Shown in pieces: positions 27,157 through 35,976 of a DNA stretch of 64,000 bases. Under the pieces are notes generated by a model. That model had not been told where the DNA came from and searched no databases. It was given only the letters and a program-made list of their open reading frames with translations. Position 1 is the stretch's first letter; every line of letters begins with the position of its first letter. Source of the stretch: Desulfomicrobium baculatum DSM 4028 (lineage in GTDB: Bacteria; Desulfobacterota; Desulfovibrionia; Desulfovibrionales; Desulfomicrobiaceae); NCBI RefSeq assembly GCF_000023225.1, contig NC_013173.1, positions 1,366,501 to 1,430,500 of the forward strand, written 5' to 3'. The position numbers and the translations under genes were made by a program.

Positions 27157-27164
27157 CACCGTAA
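27157..27164 (+). promoter_or_regulatory. CACCGTAA element upstream of the mini-gene
   Basis: CTTTCGTCACCGTAA, almost identical over 14 bases to the site at 24785 (CTTTCATCACCGTAA). It lies 142 bases before a 26-codon frame with a strong ribosome binding site. Confidence 0.5.
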
Positions 27165-27306
27165 TCCACTTTCAGAAAGGCTGAACATCGTCTCGATAAC
27201 TGGGAGGCTGCCGGCGAGGCAGTTTGGCAGACAGACCAGATTAGATCTTCGGTGCGAATTGGCTGGGTTGCATGATTGAAACTGAATGAACAAAGGAGAT
27301 TTTTCC

Positions 27307-27387
27307 ATGCAGATCTACAAAAGACAGATTGAGCTTTATGATATGCCGGTGCCCTGCCGGAAAACTTCGGATCACTCAATTCTTTAG
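27307..27387 (+). CDS. Possible 26-residue peptide or truncated gene
   Basis: ATG at 27307 follows AAAGGAGA (27292-27299) by 7 bases, one of the best ribosome binding sites in this part of the window. The peptide starts MQIYKRQIELYDMPVPC and stops at 27387; a hairpin terminator follows 60 bases on. It could be a short peptide, a leader, or the front of a decayed gene. No family recognised. Confidence 0.35.
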   Translation: MQIYKRQIELYDMPVPCRKTSDHSIL

Positions 27388-27448
27388 GGCTTGCCTTCAA
27401 GTCAGCGACTTCTCCCTGAATATCTTAAGAATCCCATAAAGCCATAAG

Positions 27449-27475
27449 AGCCCCAGCAGGAATGCCGGGGCTTTT
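27449..27475 (+). terminator. Hairpin terminator after the mini-gene
   Basis: AGCCCC (27449-27454) pairs with GGGGCT (27467-27472) across a 12-base loop, followed by TTT. Confidence 0.55.
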
Positions 27476-27870
27476 GTCATGGCCTTCTGGCCTGGGTTCG
27501 ACGGGCCGAATCGAAGCCGGTCGCCAATTGGCGCATCACCCACTTTTTCAAGAAGGCTGTCGAGTACACACCCTCTATTAGAAATCCTTGAGCGGAGCAT
27601 TGACCAGCATGGAGAGGCATTTGCCGTAAAACTTTCATCGTTGGCGACACACGCACACCAATGCGAGCCTTGAAGGTTTCAATAGCCTGTTCCAGGCAGC
27701 CAGAGCCAAGGATACCTGATCGTGGAGAAATTTCACCACCGTGGTCTACCTGAATGCACGATTCAGGTCGTGGTGACGTCATGAATTCCACATCAAACAA
27801 CGAAGACCCCTTCTTTCCTCCCACACTTTTCCACCAAAACTTCATTCGATTTCAAAAATAATCATTTTGC

Positions 27871-27878
27871 CACCGTAA
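27871..27878 (+). promoter_or_regulatory. CACCGTAA element upstream of the FGE/AAA/VWA operon
   Basis: CATTTTGCCACCGTAA, 70 bases before the ATG at 27949 and in the same orientation. Confidence 0.5.
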
Positions 27879-27948
27879 TCTCTCCTGTGAAGGCCATCAG
27901 CACCAACGCAATGTTGAAATGTCATGCGGCAAGCCGTCAGGAGGCACC

Positions 27949-28677
27949 ATGGAAGGAAGAGGGAATACCGAAACAATCTGGGCTCGCATCGAGTCCTGCG
28001 TCGAAAAGGCGTTTGACAGCAATGACGCGCTGGTCAGGCAGTGCCTGAAGCAGTGGCGTGATGATGCCGCGGATTTGCGGGAATACGTCCGGCTTTCGTC
28101 GATCGTCCACCATATTGAGTCAGATGAAGTTATCGAAGCTGTCATCGATTATTTCATTTCCGGTGTTCGTGAACGGATCCAATCATTGCGATTTCAAGCT
28201 GCGATGAATGAGCGTTTGGAGCGGCTTACCCTGATCAGGGTGAAACTCGGCGTTGTCGAGGGCTGCCTGCTCCGGGATACCGAGGAGCAACGTCTGGTGC
28301 CCGAAGCTCTGTCTGTGGTTCGGGTTACGAAATCGGCTAACGGTGCGGCTTATGCCAAATTGATCGATGCTGTGATGGAATTTGTCTGCCTCAGCGAATA
28401 TGAGCAACGGCATTTCGTCTGGCCTGTGGTCTTTGGAGAGGATCTTGCCGAGTTTCCGCAGGAGCTTTCAAAGTTTTTGCTTTGTCAGGGAAAATGCGGA
28501 CGGGATTTCGTCTTGAAGATTTGCAAAGAGCCCCGGGTCGCTCGGCTTGTCAGATCCGATGAGGACATGCCGCGACCTTTGCTGAGGCTGGCCGCCATGG
28601 TGCTCGATGTGGGCAATTCTGGCGCCATAGAGAATGAGTGGCAGTCCGATTTCGTAACCACACAGATCAGACAATAA
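27949..28677 (+). CDS. Helical protein of unknown function at head of FGE operon
   Basis: The ATG at 27949 follows CAGGAGG by 4 bases, giving 242 residues. The product has no signal or membrane segment and is predicted helical throughout, with charged stretches (LVRQCLKQWRDDAADLREYV, AMNERLERLTLIRVKL). No catalytic motif or known family is seen. It is the first gene downstream of the CACCGTAA element at 27871 and is followed after 36 bases by an FGE-like gene, so it likely acts with the FGE-like proteins, perhaps as an adaptor. Confidence 0.6.
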   Translation: MEGRGNTETIWARIESCVEKAFDSNDALVRQCLKQWRDDAADLREYVRLSSIVHHIESDEVIEAVIDYFISGVRERIQSLRFQAAMNERLERLTLIRVKLGVVEGCLLRDTEEQRLVPEALSVVRVTKSANGAAYAKLIDAVMEFVCLSEYEQRHFVWPVVFGEDLAEFPQELSKFLLCQGKCGRDFVLKICKEPRVARLVRSDEDMPRPLLRLAAMVLDVGNSGAIENEWQSDFVTTQIRQ

Positions 28678-28713
28678 CGCGCCAAGAAACTCGGCGTGTC
28701 ATCGAGGTACGCT

Positions 28714-29544
28714 ATGCATCCTGTTTCACTTCTTCCTACTCCGGGGATGGATTGGGTCGAACCCATGACGCGGATGGAGTTCGTCTGGATTGCTCCTGGA
28801 GCCTTCAATATGGGCGCCTCGCCGGGTGATCTCGCTGGGCCGGAATACGAGCGGCCTTGCCACACGGTATGCATCGACCACGGCTATTGGATCGGGCGCA
28901 ACCTGGTGACAAATCGCGCATACCGACTTTTCCGCCCCGGGCATGACGCGGTTGAGACGCTGCGTCGCCAGTACCCCGATTACGACCTGTCGCATCTGGA
29001 GCGCAAGGAGTTTGACAGACCCATGCAGCCCGTCGTGCGTGTCGATTGGGATGATGCCGAGGCCTTTCTGGATTGGCTGAGCCTTCTTCATGACATGCGC
29101 ATTCGCTTCGCTCTGCCGACGGAAGAGCAGTGGGAGTACGCCTGTCGAGCCGGCACGTCCTCGCCGTGGCCATGGGGATATGGAATTGAATGCTATCATG
29201 CAAATTTCGGAAATGGCGCCATAGAGGAGAGGTGCAAAGGATTCAATCCTGGCATGACGAGCGATGTCGGATCGTATGATCCTAATGCTTGGGGAATTTA
29301 TGACATGTGCGGCAACGTAGCGGAGATGTGCCGGGACATCTATGTGGATTACGCTGAAAAGGAACGTAGGAGCGATAGGATGTCCCTTGGCCTGGAGCTT
29401 GTTGACGCTACGAACACCTCGCGAGTTGTGCGGAACGGCGGATGGAATGCTTCAGGATCCAGGCTCAGAAGTTCTCACAGATTCAAGGCGTATTCGCATC
29501 TTTCCAGACTGGATCTTGGATTTCGAGCATGTATCAACTCTTGA
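28714..29544 (+). CDS. FGE/C-lectin-like domain protein, catalytic Cys pair absent
   Basis: The ATG at 28714 (behind CGAGG) gives 276 residues. The whole chain is one formylglycine-generating-enzyme-like domain: MEFVWIAPGAFNMGA near 25-40, PVVRVDWDDAEAFLDWLS, ALPTEEQWEYACRAGT, IYDMCGNVAEMC and LDLGFRAC at the end. Active FGE carries two cysteines in the stretch before GFR; here that stretch (RVVRNGGWNASGSRLRSSHR) has none, so oxidation of sulfatase Cys is unlikely. The fold is shared with C-type-lectin-like receptor proteins, so ligand binding is the better guess. No export signal. Confidence 0.8.
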   Translation: MHPVSLLPTPGMDWVEPMTRMEFVWIAPGAFNMGASPGDLAGPEYERPCHTVCIDHGYWIGRNLVTNRAYRLFRPGHDAVETLRRQYPDYDLSHLERKEFDRPMQPVVRVDWDDAEAFLDWLSLLHDMRIRFALPTEEQWEYACRAGTSSPWPWGYGIECYHANFGNGAIEERCKGFNPGMTSDVGSYDPNAWGIYDMCGNVAEMCRDIYVDYAEKERRSDRMSLGLELVDATNTSRVVRNGGWNASGSRLRSSHRFKAYSHLSRLDLGFRACINS

Positions 29545-29611
29545 TGTCATGTAGTGCAACTACAATAAATAATTTCAGTTTGCGAAATGATATGTGCAAA
29601 AGGATCCCTGC

Positions 29612-30376
29612 GTGAATGTAAATTCAAGAAAAAGAAACATCAGGAATGTCAAGTCATGGACTGAGCCAATTACAGGTATGGATTTCATTTGGGTCTCTGC
29701 CGGCAGTTTCTGGATGGGAGCGCAGCAGTCAGATGCTGACGCGACGTGGGTAGAGATGCCTCGTCACAAAGTGACGCTGACTAGGGAATACTGGATTGGA
29801 AAATATCCAGTCACTCAGTTTCAATGGAAGCGGATTATGGGCAGAAACCCTTCTTTTTTTAAAGGAGTCAGCCTGCCAGTGGAAAGAGTTTCCTGGGAAG
29901 ATTGTCAGGAATTTTTGGCAAAGCTCAATCGGCGAAGCTCAGGACAGTTTTTTTCTCTGCCAACCGAAGCCCAGTGGGAATATGCGTGCAGAGCCGGAAC
30001 ACAGACCAGGTATTCCTGGGGAGATGAAAGCGATTGCGAGAAAGCGAATTATGGCAAGTTCGAAGTAAGTTTTGAACTTCTTTTCTATGACTGTGGCGGC
30101 CAAAATCCCGGAAGAACATCTCCAGTTGGAAAGTACCCTCCCAATGCTTGGGAGATATGCGACATGCATGGGAATGTTTGGGAGTGGTGTGAAGACACGT
30201 TCGAAGAATACTCAACGCGGGAACTAGTTGATCCGGTCTATTCCGGAGGAACTGATCGAGTTTGCAGAGGAGGCGGGTGGGGTAGTTCGCAAAGCGCGGT
30301 ACGGTCTTCATTTCGAGACTGGGCAGAATGCGACCAGCGATCGGCGGATCTTGGATTTCGCATAGTTTTCCGATGA
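29612..30376 (+). CDS. FGE/C-lectin-like domain protein, second copy
   Basis: The GTG at 29612 is preferred because AAAGGA lies 7 bases upstream; 254 residues. Same single-domain layout as the preceding gene but clearly diverged: MDFIWVSAGSFWMGAQQ, PVERVSWEDCQEFLAKL, SLPTEAQWEYACRAGTQT, ICDMHGNVWEWCEDTF and ADLGFRIVF. The stretch before GFR (RVCRGGGWGSSQSAVRSSFR) again lacks the redox Cys pair. Tandem divergent copies suggest distinct ligands. It has lower GC than the copy before it. Confidence 0.8.
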   Translation: MNVNSRKRNIRNVKSWTEPITGMDFIWVSAGSFWMGAQQSDADATWVEMPRHKVTLTREYWIGKYPVTQFQWKRIMGRNPSFFKGVSLPVERVSWEDCQEFLAKLNRRSSGQFFSLPTEAQWEYACRAGTQTRYSWGDESDCEKANYGKFEVSFELLFYDCGGQNPGRTSPVGKYPPNAWEICDMHGNVWEWCEDTFEEYSTRELVDPVYSGGTDRVCRGGGWGSSQSAVRSSFRDWAECDQRSADLGFRIVFR

Positions 30377-30407
30377 CGTAGGCAATACTTTTTAAAGGAG
30401 TAAGGAA

Positions 30408-32975
30408 ATGAAGGTTTCACTTCATATTGATAGTCCCGCGATTCTGTTCGCGATTTCTGAAGATCTTCAGGCCACTTTGGCGGCCTCGGTCAGCATTGGT
30501 CAACACATGCCTGGCGAATCGTGTCTCATGACGCATTCAGAGGTGGACGCGGCGTTTGTCTCGCAATTCTACGGGGTGATTTCGCCGATGAAGGTGAAGC
30601 ATGTGGTCGATGACGGTCTTTCCCCCCTGGAGGTGCGACTCATCCTGAACGTGGAGGAAGGTCTCAGGCAAACGAGCTTGGGCATCAGTTCGGACAACCC
30701 TGCACTCATCGACGAATTGACCACTTCATGTCTTGGGCCTCTCGGCGTGGTCGCGGGTGCCCCATCGCTGCGCGTAGTCTCGGAGAACACGATTACGGCT
30801 CAGCATGACAATGTTGCGGTTCAGACCATCCAATGGTGGCTTAAACGCCGTGGCATAGTCACGCGACTTTCGCAGTCATTTTTCTCAGAATCTGGCCTGG
30901 CCATCAAGGAATATCGTCCCGAATACGCGGATATTCGCCCGCGCATGCCATTGACGATACACACTGACAACATGCTTGCGGGTCAGGCATTGCTGGAACT
31001 TCTGGAACAGTCCGGATTTCTTGTTGCAGGAGTCGTACACAAGGATTTCGGGGACCAGGGGGACGATCGGCTTGGAGTGAAAAGCCCCTGGTTCGGATTG
31101 GAGAGCTCGAGACGTGAAAAAGTGGATCTTGCCAACGTCATCAGCCAGTTCGCCCGGGACCACGGAATCCAGCTTGACGCCTACCCCGTTACGCTCGAGC
31201 ACGAATTATCGAGTAACACCATGTCGGACGTTTTTCTGCCTTTCGATGCATGCAGGGATCGGCGAATGTGCGCATACGGCGGACCGTATCCTGATCGCCT
31301 GAGCGCGCGTATCGAAACCGACAGTCCTGAAGCCGGCAAGCGGCTTGAAAGACGTCTGCAAGCTCTGGGGATAAGAAAAATCAAGGTTGCCAACATCGAT
31401 GAAGATGATCTGAAGAAGGGGCACTGCCTCTATGCGGGCGAACTTCCTCTTTTTTCGACAATCAAGGAGCAGATTTGTCTGGAAATCAGAGAAGAGCTGG
31501 ATTCCATGAGCGGCCATGCGTTTCCCATTCGTTCTCGGGACAATACTGTCAGCTCGGACGACATGGTGATTCGCTTTCCCGCCATTGGTATCGAGGACGG
31601 AACGCTGCTTGAATTCATGAGCTCTCCCAGACACTTCAACCTCACGGTCCGGTGTGAGGACAAGAATGGCTGGAAGGACTGCATCAATGAGCTGCAAGGG
31701 ATGGGCTTTGCGCAGTTTGGCGTCAAGACGGAAGAGAACTCGGAGAAACTGCTGAAATACGGCATGGCCTCAGAAGGGGTGCGCAAGCTGGTGGGCGAAG
31801 TGGTCGCCAGGCATGGAGTACCGGACCTTCGCGAAGAGAAGGCCTGGGACGATGACGATAATGACCTGTGGGTCTATTTGCCTATGAAGGCGGAAGGCGT
31901 CGAGGCAAAACAGCAGAAAGAGCTGGCGCTGCAAAAAAACGATACGCAATTGTATTGGGAACAGGAGCGTTTGGCGGGAGTCAGGGCGCTGGTCATCGGC
32001 CTGAGAGAGACGCGTGTCCCCTGCGATAGCCGTTGGGCGCATCTGGTACCGCATAAGGAGCAGTTTCGCCATTATTGCCTGACGAATCGCACCCTGGGGA
32101 TCATGCGTTACGTCCTGAAACGCGTGGAAATGGGGGAGCCCTGCCTGCTGGAGGGTGGCGCGGCAACCTCGAAGACGTCCGCAATTCTGTTCCTTGCGGC
32201 CATGCTCGGACAGCCGGTCGTCAGGATCAATCTTAACGGGCAGACGGATACGGGAGAGCTGATCGGAAAATTCGTCCCCGATACGGAAAGCAAGCAGGGT
32301 ATGGGATGGAAGTGGCAGGAAGGCATCTCCCTGGCCATGCGCCACGGGTTCTGGGTCGTACTCGACGAAATGAACCTTGCTGATCCGCAGGTGCTGGAGC
32401 GCCTGAATTCGGTTCTTGAAATGCCTCCGTCTTTGGTGATCAGCGAGTATGACAATTCGGTTGTCGGAGGGGGCGCTTGTCCCGTGCATCCGAACTTTCG
32501 GATACTGGCTACAATGAATCCTCCGAGTTTTGTCGGAAGAAACCAGCTCTCCAGGGCTTATGAGAGCAGATGGGTCGGGACACTCCGCATTCCTGACCCC
32601 GAGGAGGCCGAATACTGCCAGATCCTCAAGACCGCAATATTCGGTGGGTTGCGTTGGGGTTATGCCCATCTTGATGATGCGAGGAAAGCCCCTGCATGTG
32701 CATCACTGCAAGCTTTGCCGAACATCGAGCAAGTTTGCCATGACCTTGGGAAATTCCATCACTTGGTGGCGAGAGGGGAAAAGGATAAAGGAGCAGTCAG
32801 TCTGAGGAAGCTGCTGGCATTGGCTCATTATCTGGTGGGTGCCGACCCTGCGTCGTTTCGAAGCAGGATTCGCGATGGTATTTTCGACTATTATATCGGG
32901 TCCGCCCGGTCTCCGGAGGATTCGCAAGCCATAAGTCTGCTCGCGAAAAGCTGCAATTTGCAGGAGGTCGCATGA
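30408..32975 (+). CDS. CobS/MoxR/dynein-like AAA+ ATPase with long N-terminal extension
   Basis: AAAGGAGTAAGG precedes the ATG; 855 residues. The C-terminal third is an AAA_5-type ATPase: Walker A LLEGGAATSKTSAI (about 580-593), RINLNGQTDTGELIG, Walker B FWVVLDEMNLADPQVLERLN (about 647-666) and sensor ILATMNPPSFVGR. These are hallmarks of the CobS/MoxR/midasin group. The first 560 residues are mixed alpha/beta with no recognised domain and may bind substrates. It overlaps the VWA gene by 4 bases. AAA proteins of this group work with a VWA partner to remodel proteins or insert metals, as CobS with CobT. The Walker A Lys-Thr is present, so it should be active. Confidence 0.8.
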   Translation: MKVSLHIDSPAILFAISEDLQATLAASVSIGQHMPGESCLMTHSEVDAAFVSQFYGVISPMKVKHVVDDGLSPLEVRLILNVEEGLRQTSLGISSDNPALIDELTTSCLGPLGVVAGAPSLRVVSENTITAQHDNVAVQTIQWWLKRRGIVTRLSQSFFSESGLAIKEYRPEYADIRPRMPLTIHTDNMLAGQALLELLEQSGFLVAGVVHKDFGDQGDDRLGVKSPWFGLESSRREKVDLANVISQFARDHGIQLDAYPVTLEHELSSNTMSDVFLPFDACRDRRMCAYGGPYPDRLSARIETDSPEAGKRLERRLQALGIRKIKVANIDEDDLKKGHCLYAGELPLFSTIKEQICLEIREELDSMSGHAFPIRSRDNTVSSDDMVIRFPAIGIEDGTLLEFMSSPRHFNLTVRCEDKNGWKDCINELQGMGFAQFGVKTEENSEKLLKYGMASEGVRKLVGEVVARHGVPDLREEKAWDDDDNDLWVYLPMKAEGVEAKQQKELALQKNDTQLYWEQERLAGVRALVIGLRETRVPCDSRWAHLVPHKEQFRHYCLTNRTLGIMRYVLKRVEMGEPCLLEGGAATSKTSAILFLAAMLGQPVVRINLNGQTDTGELIGKFVPDTESKQGMGWKWQEGISLAMRHGFWVVLDEMNLADPQVLERLNSVLEMPPSLVISEYDNSVVGGGACPVHPNFRILATMNPPSFVGRNQLSRAYESRWVGTLRIPDPEEAEYCQILKTAIFGGLRWGYAHLDDARKAPACASLQALPNIEQVCHDLGKFHHLVARGEKDKGAVSLRKLLALAHYLVGADPASFRSRIRDGIFDYYIGSARSPEDSQAISLLAKSCNLQEVA

Positions 32976-34771
32976 CGGAAGACAATAGGCGATTTCGCAC
33001 TCTTCAGTTTCTCTTGCGGGCGGTCTGCGATGCTTTGGATATTTCATTAAAAATTGGAGATAATTGGCATTTCAGCCCAGATGATCGTTCCATTTATGTT
33101 TCTTCCAAAAGTATTATGCAGAATAATATTTTTGAAAACGCATGGATACTTATGCACGAAATCGGACATGTGGAGATATCAAGATATCATAAATTCTGTC
33201 CTAGTCTTGAACAAAAGTTTCCATGGCACAGATTTTTCAATAGCCTTGAAGAGGAAAGAGTCAATCGTTGGATGATCAATTTGTATCCACCAATGAAAGA
33301 CTGGTATGATCATGACTTGAAGTCGATGCATTCTGATGTGAGTGAAGCTTATCCTTTGCTGAGACAGTTTCATTATGGGTGTTTTGCATTTTGGGGAGGG
33401 ATGAGCTTGGACTCATTTTGTCCTGATGTTGCGCAAGCATTGATTGCTACGCAAGAGCCAAGAGCAAAATATATAACTACAGTTCCGAAAATATTCGCTG
33501 ATGTGTCGAAGAGTCGCGATAAAGTTGAGAATAATTCTCAGTTGATGGAGTCTGAAGTAATGTCTTCCGCGCGAAGCGCATTCGACTTGGCGCTGACTGA
33601 GATATTCCCTGCCGCGCTTAAACTGTTTTCGTTGGACTTGGCCAAGTTTCATACTTTTATGAGGTCTAGGGCTGGATTGTGGAACAAAAGGGAGCGGCTT
33701 TCGCAGGCCCTTTCTGCTCATGGAAGTCTGGGACTTGTTCGCAGAAGCAAAGACTCTGAAATTGACGAGAAGGTTCAACAAGGCAAGGAATGCGATCCGC
33801 ATGTGTTGCAAATATATCTCAAATCATTCGACATGAATTTGGGTCATGGCCTGAATGCAGGGGAAGCGCGTGGCCATGGCGGGTTGTCAAAGCCAATCTG
33901 GTCTTCAACAAGGGGCGTGCATCCCTTTGCCCGAAAGGCAGGGGATGTCCCGGATTACGTAAGAACCGTGCAGGCGCTGGAGCCGCAAATAGAATCGCTG
34001 AGACAGGATCTCGGAAAATTGATCCGGCGGAGCATGAATAAACTCTCAGGCCGTTTTTCCTCGGGGCCGAAGGTTGATCTGAGGGCGGCCATGCAGTTTG
34101 AAGCCGACGCGCGGAGTTATGACCGTCTTTGGAAGCGTAGGCGGGACATGGGCGGGAATACAAATTCGGCCTTCCTGCTTCTTGTGGATCTATCTGGGTC
34201 GATGGCCGGTTCGAAAATCGACGTCGCTTTCCAGGGCGCCATTCTGATGGTCGAAACCCTTGCGAGGATTGGGGTTCCCGTTGCGGTTTACGGGTTTCAG
34301 GACTGTCTGCTGAGATTTAAAGGCTTTGAAGATGGGGCTCGATCTACGATTTCTGAAATGTTCATCAAGATGTTTCAGGAGGTAGAGGGCAACTGCCCCG
34401 GCGGAAACAATAAGCCTATATACAATGATGACGGACCTTGTCTGCTGGATGCCGCCAAGCTCATCGGGGCGTTGCCCGTGCAGCAGAAGGTGCTGATTGT
34501 AATCAGTGATGGGCATCCCGAAGGCAGGCAATCGAATTCGGATGATCTGCACCGTGCAGTAAAGATGGTATCCAAGGATCCTTCGATCAATTTGATAGGC
34601 ATAGGTCTTGGGCCAAATACAGAGCATGTCCGGCAGTACTATCCTGACGCAGTGGCAAATGTCGAAACGGAGGAACTCTCCGCAGTGCTCGGGCGATGCC
34701 TGCGGCATCATTTGGGTGGGAGCAATGAGATTCAGAGTCGTGAAGTTGTCATAGAAGAAACACTTTTCTGA
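32972..34771 (+). CDS. CobT-like VWA protein with N-terminal HEXXH domain
   Basis: The 599-residue product has an N-terminal metallopeptidase-like segment: LMHEIGHVEI (His61, Glu62, His65) and, about 40 residues on, LEEERVNRWM, matching the pattern of CobT-type proteins and gluzincin-like relatives. The C-terminal VWA domain has an intact MIDAS: LLVDLSGSMAGS (Asp406, Ser408, Ser410) and VISDGHPEG, with a GIGLG strand between. It starts in the stop of the AAA gene. The pair is the usual AAA-VWA machine. The middle third is basic and AT-rich at the start, GC-rich later. Whether the HEXXH site cuts proteins is open. Confidence 0.78.
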   Translation: MTEDNRRFRTLQFLLRAVCDALDISLKIGDNWHFSPDDRSIYVSSKSIMQNNIFENAWILMHEIGHVEISRYHKFCPSLEQKFPWHRFFNSLEEERVNRWMINLYPPMKDWYDHDLKSMHSDVSEAYPLLRQFHYGCFAFWGGMSLDSFCPDVAQALIATQEPRAKYITTVPKIFADVSKSRDKVENNSQLMESEVMSSARSAFDLALTEIFPAALKLFSLDLAKFHTFMRSRAGLWNKRERLSQALSAHGSLGLVRRSKDSEIDEKVQQGKECDPHVLQIYLKSFDMNLGHGLNAGEARGHGGLSKPIWSSTRGVHPFARKAGDVPDYVRTVQALEPQIESLRQDLGKLIRRSMNKLSGRFSSGPKVDLRAAMQFEADARSYDRLWKRRRDMGGNTNSAFLLLVDLSGSMAGSKIDVAFQGAILMVETLARIGVPVAVYGFQDCLLRFKGFEDGARSTISEMFIKMFQEVEGNCPGGNNKPIYNDDGPCLLDAAKLIGALPVQQKVLIVISDGHPEGRQSNSDDLHRAVKMVSKDPSINLIGIGLGPNTEHVRQYYPDAVANVETEELSAVLGRCLRHHLGGSNEIQSREVVIEETLF

Positions 34772-34812
34772 TACTGGTGCTTCACAATATTGACGAGCTG
34801 GAGGAATTTAGA

Positions 34813-35055
34813 ATGACCGACGGCGATAAGGCGAAGATGGTAAATATTAAAGAAAAAATCCGGCAGCTTATCAGTGATCGGGATTATTTGCGGATGCTGC
34901 TGGATCAGGTGAGTCATTTGGACTTCGGGTTTGAAGACATTCAGAAGGCTTATGCTGAAGTCCTGGGTGAGATCATTCGACTTGACGAGCAGTTGCGGGG
35001 GATGTCCGGTCCTGACTCTGATGGGAGCCAGTTATCCGATGTCCGAAGGGAGTGA
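34813..35055 (+). CDS. Small coiled-coil protein
   Basis: The ATG at 34813 follows CTGGAGG by 8 bases and gives 80 residues. It is highly charged and helical (KMVNIKEKIRQLISDRDYL), probably a coiled coil, with a polar tail. It sits 41 bases after the VWA gene and its stop touches the next start, so it is in the same operon. No family recognised; an adaptor is plausible. Confidence 0.5.
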   Translation: MTDGDKAKMVNIKEKIRQLISDRDYLRMLLDQVSHLDFGFEDIQKAYAEVLGEIIRLDEQLRGMSGPDSDGSQLSDVRRE

Positions 35056-35489
35056 TGATAGATAGGATGGACGTGATCGCCTTGGATCTTGAGGGCACCC
35101 TCATCTCCGACGCAGAGAGCCAGCGCCCAAGGCCGGGGCTGCGGAAATTCTTGGTCGCTTGCAAGAAGATGGCAGGCAGGGTGGTCATGTTCACTGCCGT
35201 CAAGGAGGACCGGTTTCGGGCGGTAGCGCGTTCACTGGTCAACAGGAGATATGTCCCACCCTGGTTTGAAAACATGGAGTATATTTCATGGAGTGGTTTC
35301 AAGAAAGATTTGCGATTCATTCCTCGCGCAAATCCAGAGCTGGCTGTGTTGGTTGATGACTATCCTGATTTCGTGTTGTCCGAACAGGTGCATCGATGGA
35401 TCAAGGTTGAGTCATTTCAGTCACCGTATAGTTGTTATGATACAGAGTTAAGTCGGGTATTGAAAATTTTGGAGCAAATGAATGAGTAG
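35055..35489 (+). CDS. HAD-like protein with altered catalytic motif
   Basis: Taken from the ATG at 35055, which shares a base with the previous stop; GTG 35052 and ATG 35067 are alternatives. About 144 residues. IALDLEGTLIS near the N-terminus matches HAD motif I (DxDGT) except that the second Asp is Glu. VVMFTAV fits motif II, and AVLVDDYPDF fits the acidic motif IV. Length and layout recall the NLI-interacting-factor or phosphatase-like HAD group. Because the second Asp acts as acid/base in phosphatases, the activity may be lost or changed. Confidence 0.65.
   Translation: MIDRMDVIALDLEGTLISDAESQRPRPGLRKFLVACKKMAGRVVMFTAVKEDRFRAVARSLVNRRYVPPWFENMEYISWSGFKKDLRFIPRANPELAVLVDDYPDFVLSEQVHRWIKVESFQSPYSCYDTELSRVLKILEQMNE
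35422..35429 (+). promoter_or_regulatory. CACCGTAT element before the membrane protein and pseudokinase-FGE genes
   Basis: CATTTCAGTCACCGTAT lies inside the 3' part of the HAD-like gene, 52 bases before the start of the membrane protein gene, a spacing like that of the other sites. Confidence 0.35.
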
Positions 35490-35949
35490 ATATACGGAAT
35501 TTCTTCAAAGATATATTGTTGTCATAAACACGCTTATTTCATTTTTTTTGGCATTATTTGTTTATTATGTTTGCTATTTTAATGTTCCAAGTTTTTTTGA
35601 TTTTGTATTTGTTAATTATGGATCGTATATTAACAATATGTTTTTCATAATGGATAATTATTCCTCCATGTCTGCTGGAGAGGCTGTTGATGATCTTGCA
35701 ATAAATGTATCATCATCCTCCATATTGAATTGTATTATTACTTTGGCTGTGATTCATTTTTTCATAAAAAATAAAAATACCAAAAACGTTGTTTTGCTTA
35801 TGATTATGTCAATGTTTTTTGGATGCATTTATTTTTTATATAGATCGCATGGAACGGATTTGTATGTGACGTTATTCATATACTCCATATGCGCTTTTAT
35901 GCCCTCTGTATTTTTGTTTTGTCTCAGCCTTTTCTTCGTATCAGAATAA
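35482..35949 (+). CDS. AT-rich membrane protein with about four spans
   Basis: The 155-residue product is very hydrophobic, with segments near 9-29, 77-93, 102-118 and 130-152, and aromatic-rich loops (MFFIMDNYSSM). No family recognised. It overlaps the HAD-like gene by 8 bases and is 27 bases before the pseudokinase-FGE gene. Its AT content is far above that of both neighbours, so it is probably an insertion from another source. It may anchor or signal to the pseudokinase. Confidence 0.6.
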   Translation: MSRYTEFLQRYIVVINTLISFFLALFVYYVCYFNVPSFFDFVFVNYGSYINNMFFIMDNYSSMSAGEAVDDLAINVSSSSILNCIITLAVIHFFIKNKNTKNVVLLMIMSMFFGCIYFLYRSHGTDLYVTLFIYSICAFMPSVFLFCLSLFFVSE

Positions 35950-35976
35950 GTTTTTATGACTCAAGGAGTGGTGAAA

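Larger units (their letters stand above)
27096..27948. other. Gene-poor region with a regulatory element, a mini-gene and a terminator
   Basis: About 850 bases between the double AAA+ gene and the FGE operon. It contains CACCGTAA elements at 27157 and 27871, a 26-codon frame at 27307-27387 and a hairpin at 27449-27475. The stretch 27480-27845 has a 122-codon frame on the minus strand with no ribosome binding site and no recognised motif, and I treat it as relic or non-coding. Confidence 0.45.

Noticed and set aside
28726-29203. Minus-strand frames opposite the first FGE-like gene
   Set aside because: They overlap a strong FGE domain completely and have no independent support.
31770-32669. 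Long minus-strand open frame inside the AAA+ gene
   Set aside because: It is the antisense of a clearly coding GC-rich region, with no ribosome binding site or recognised motif.
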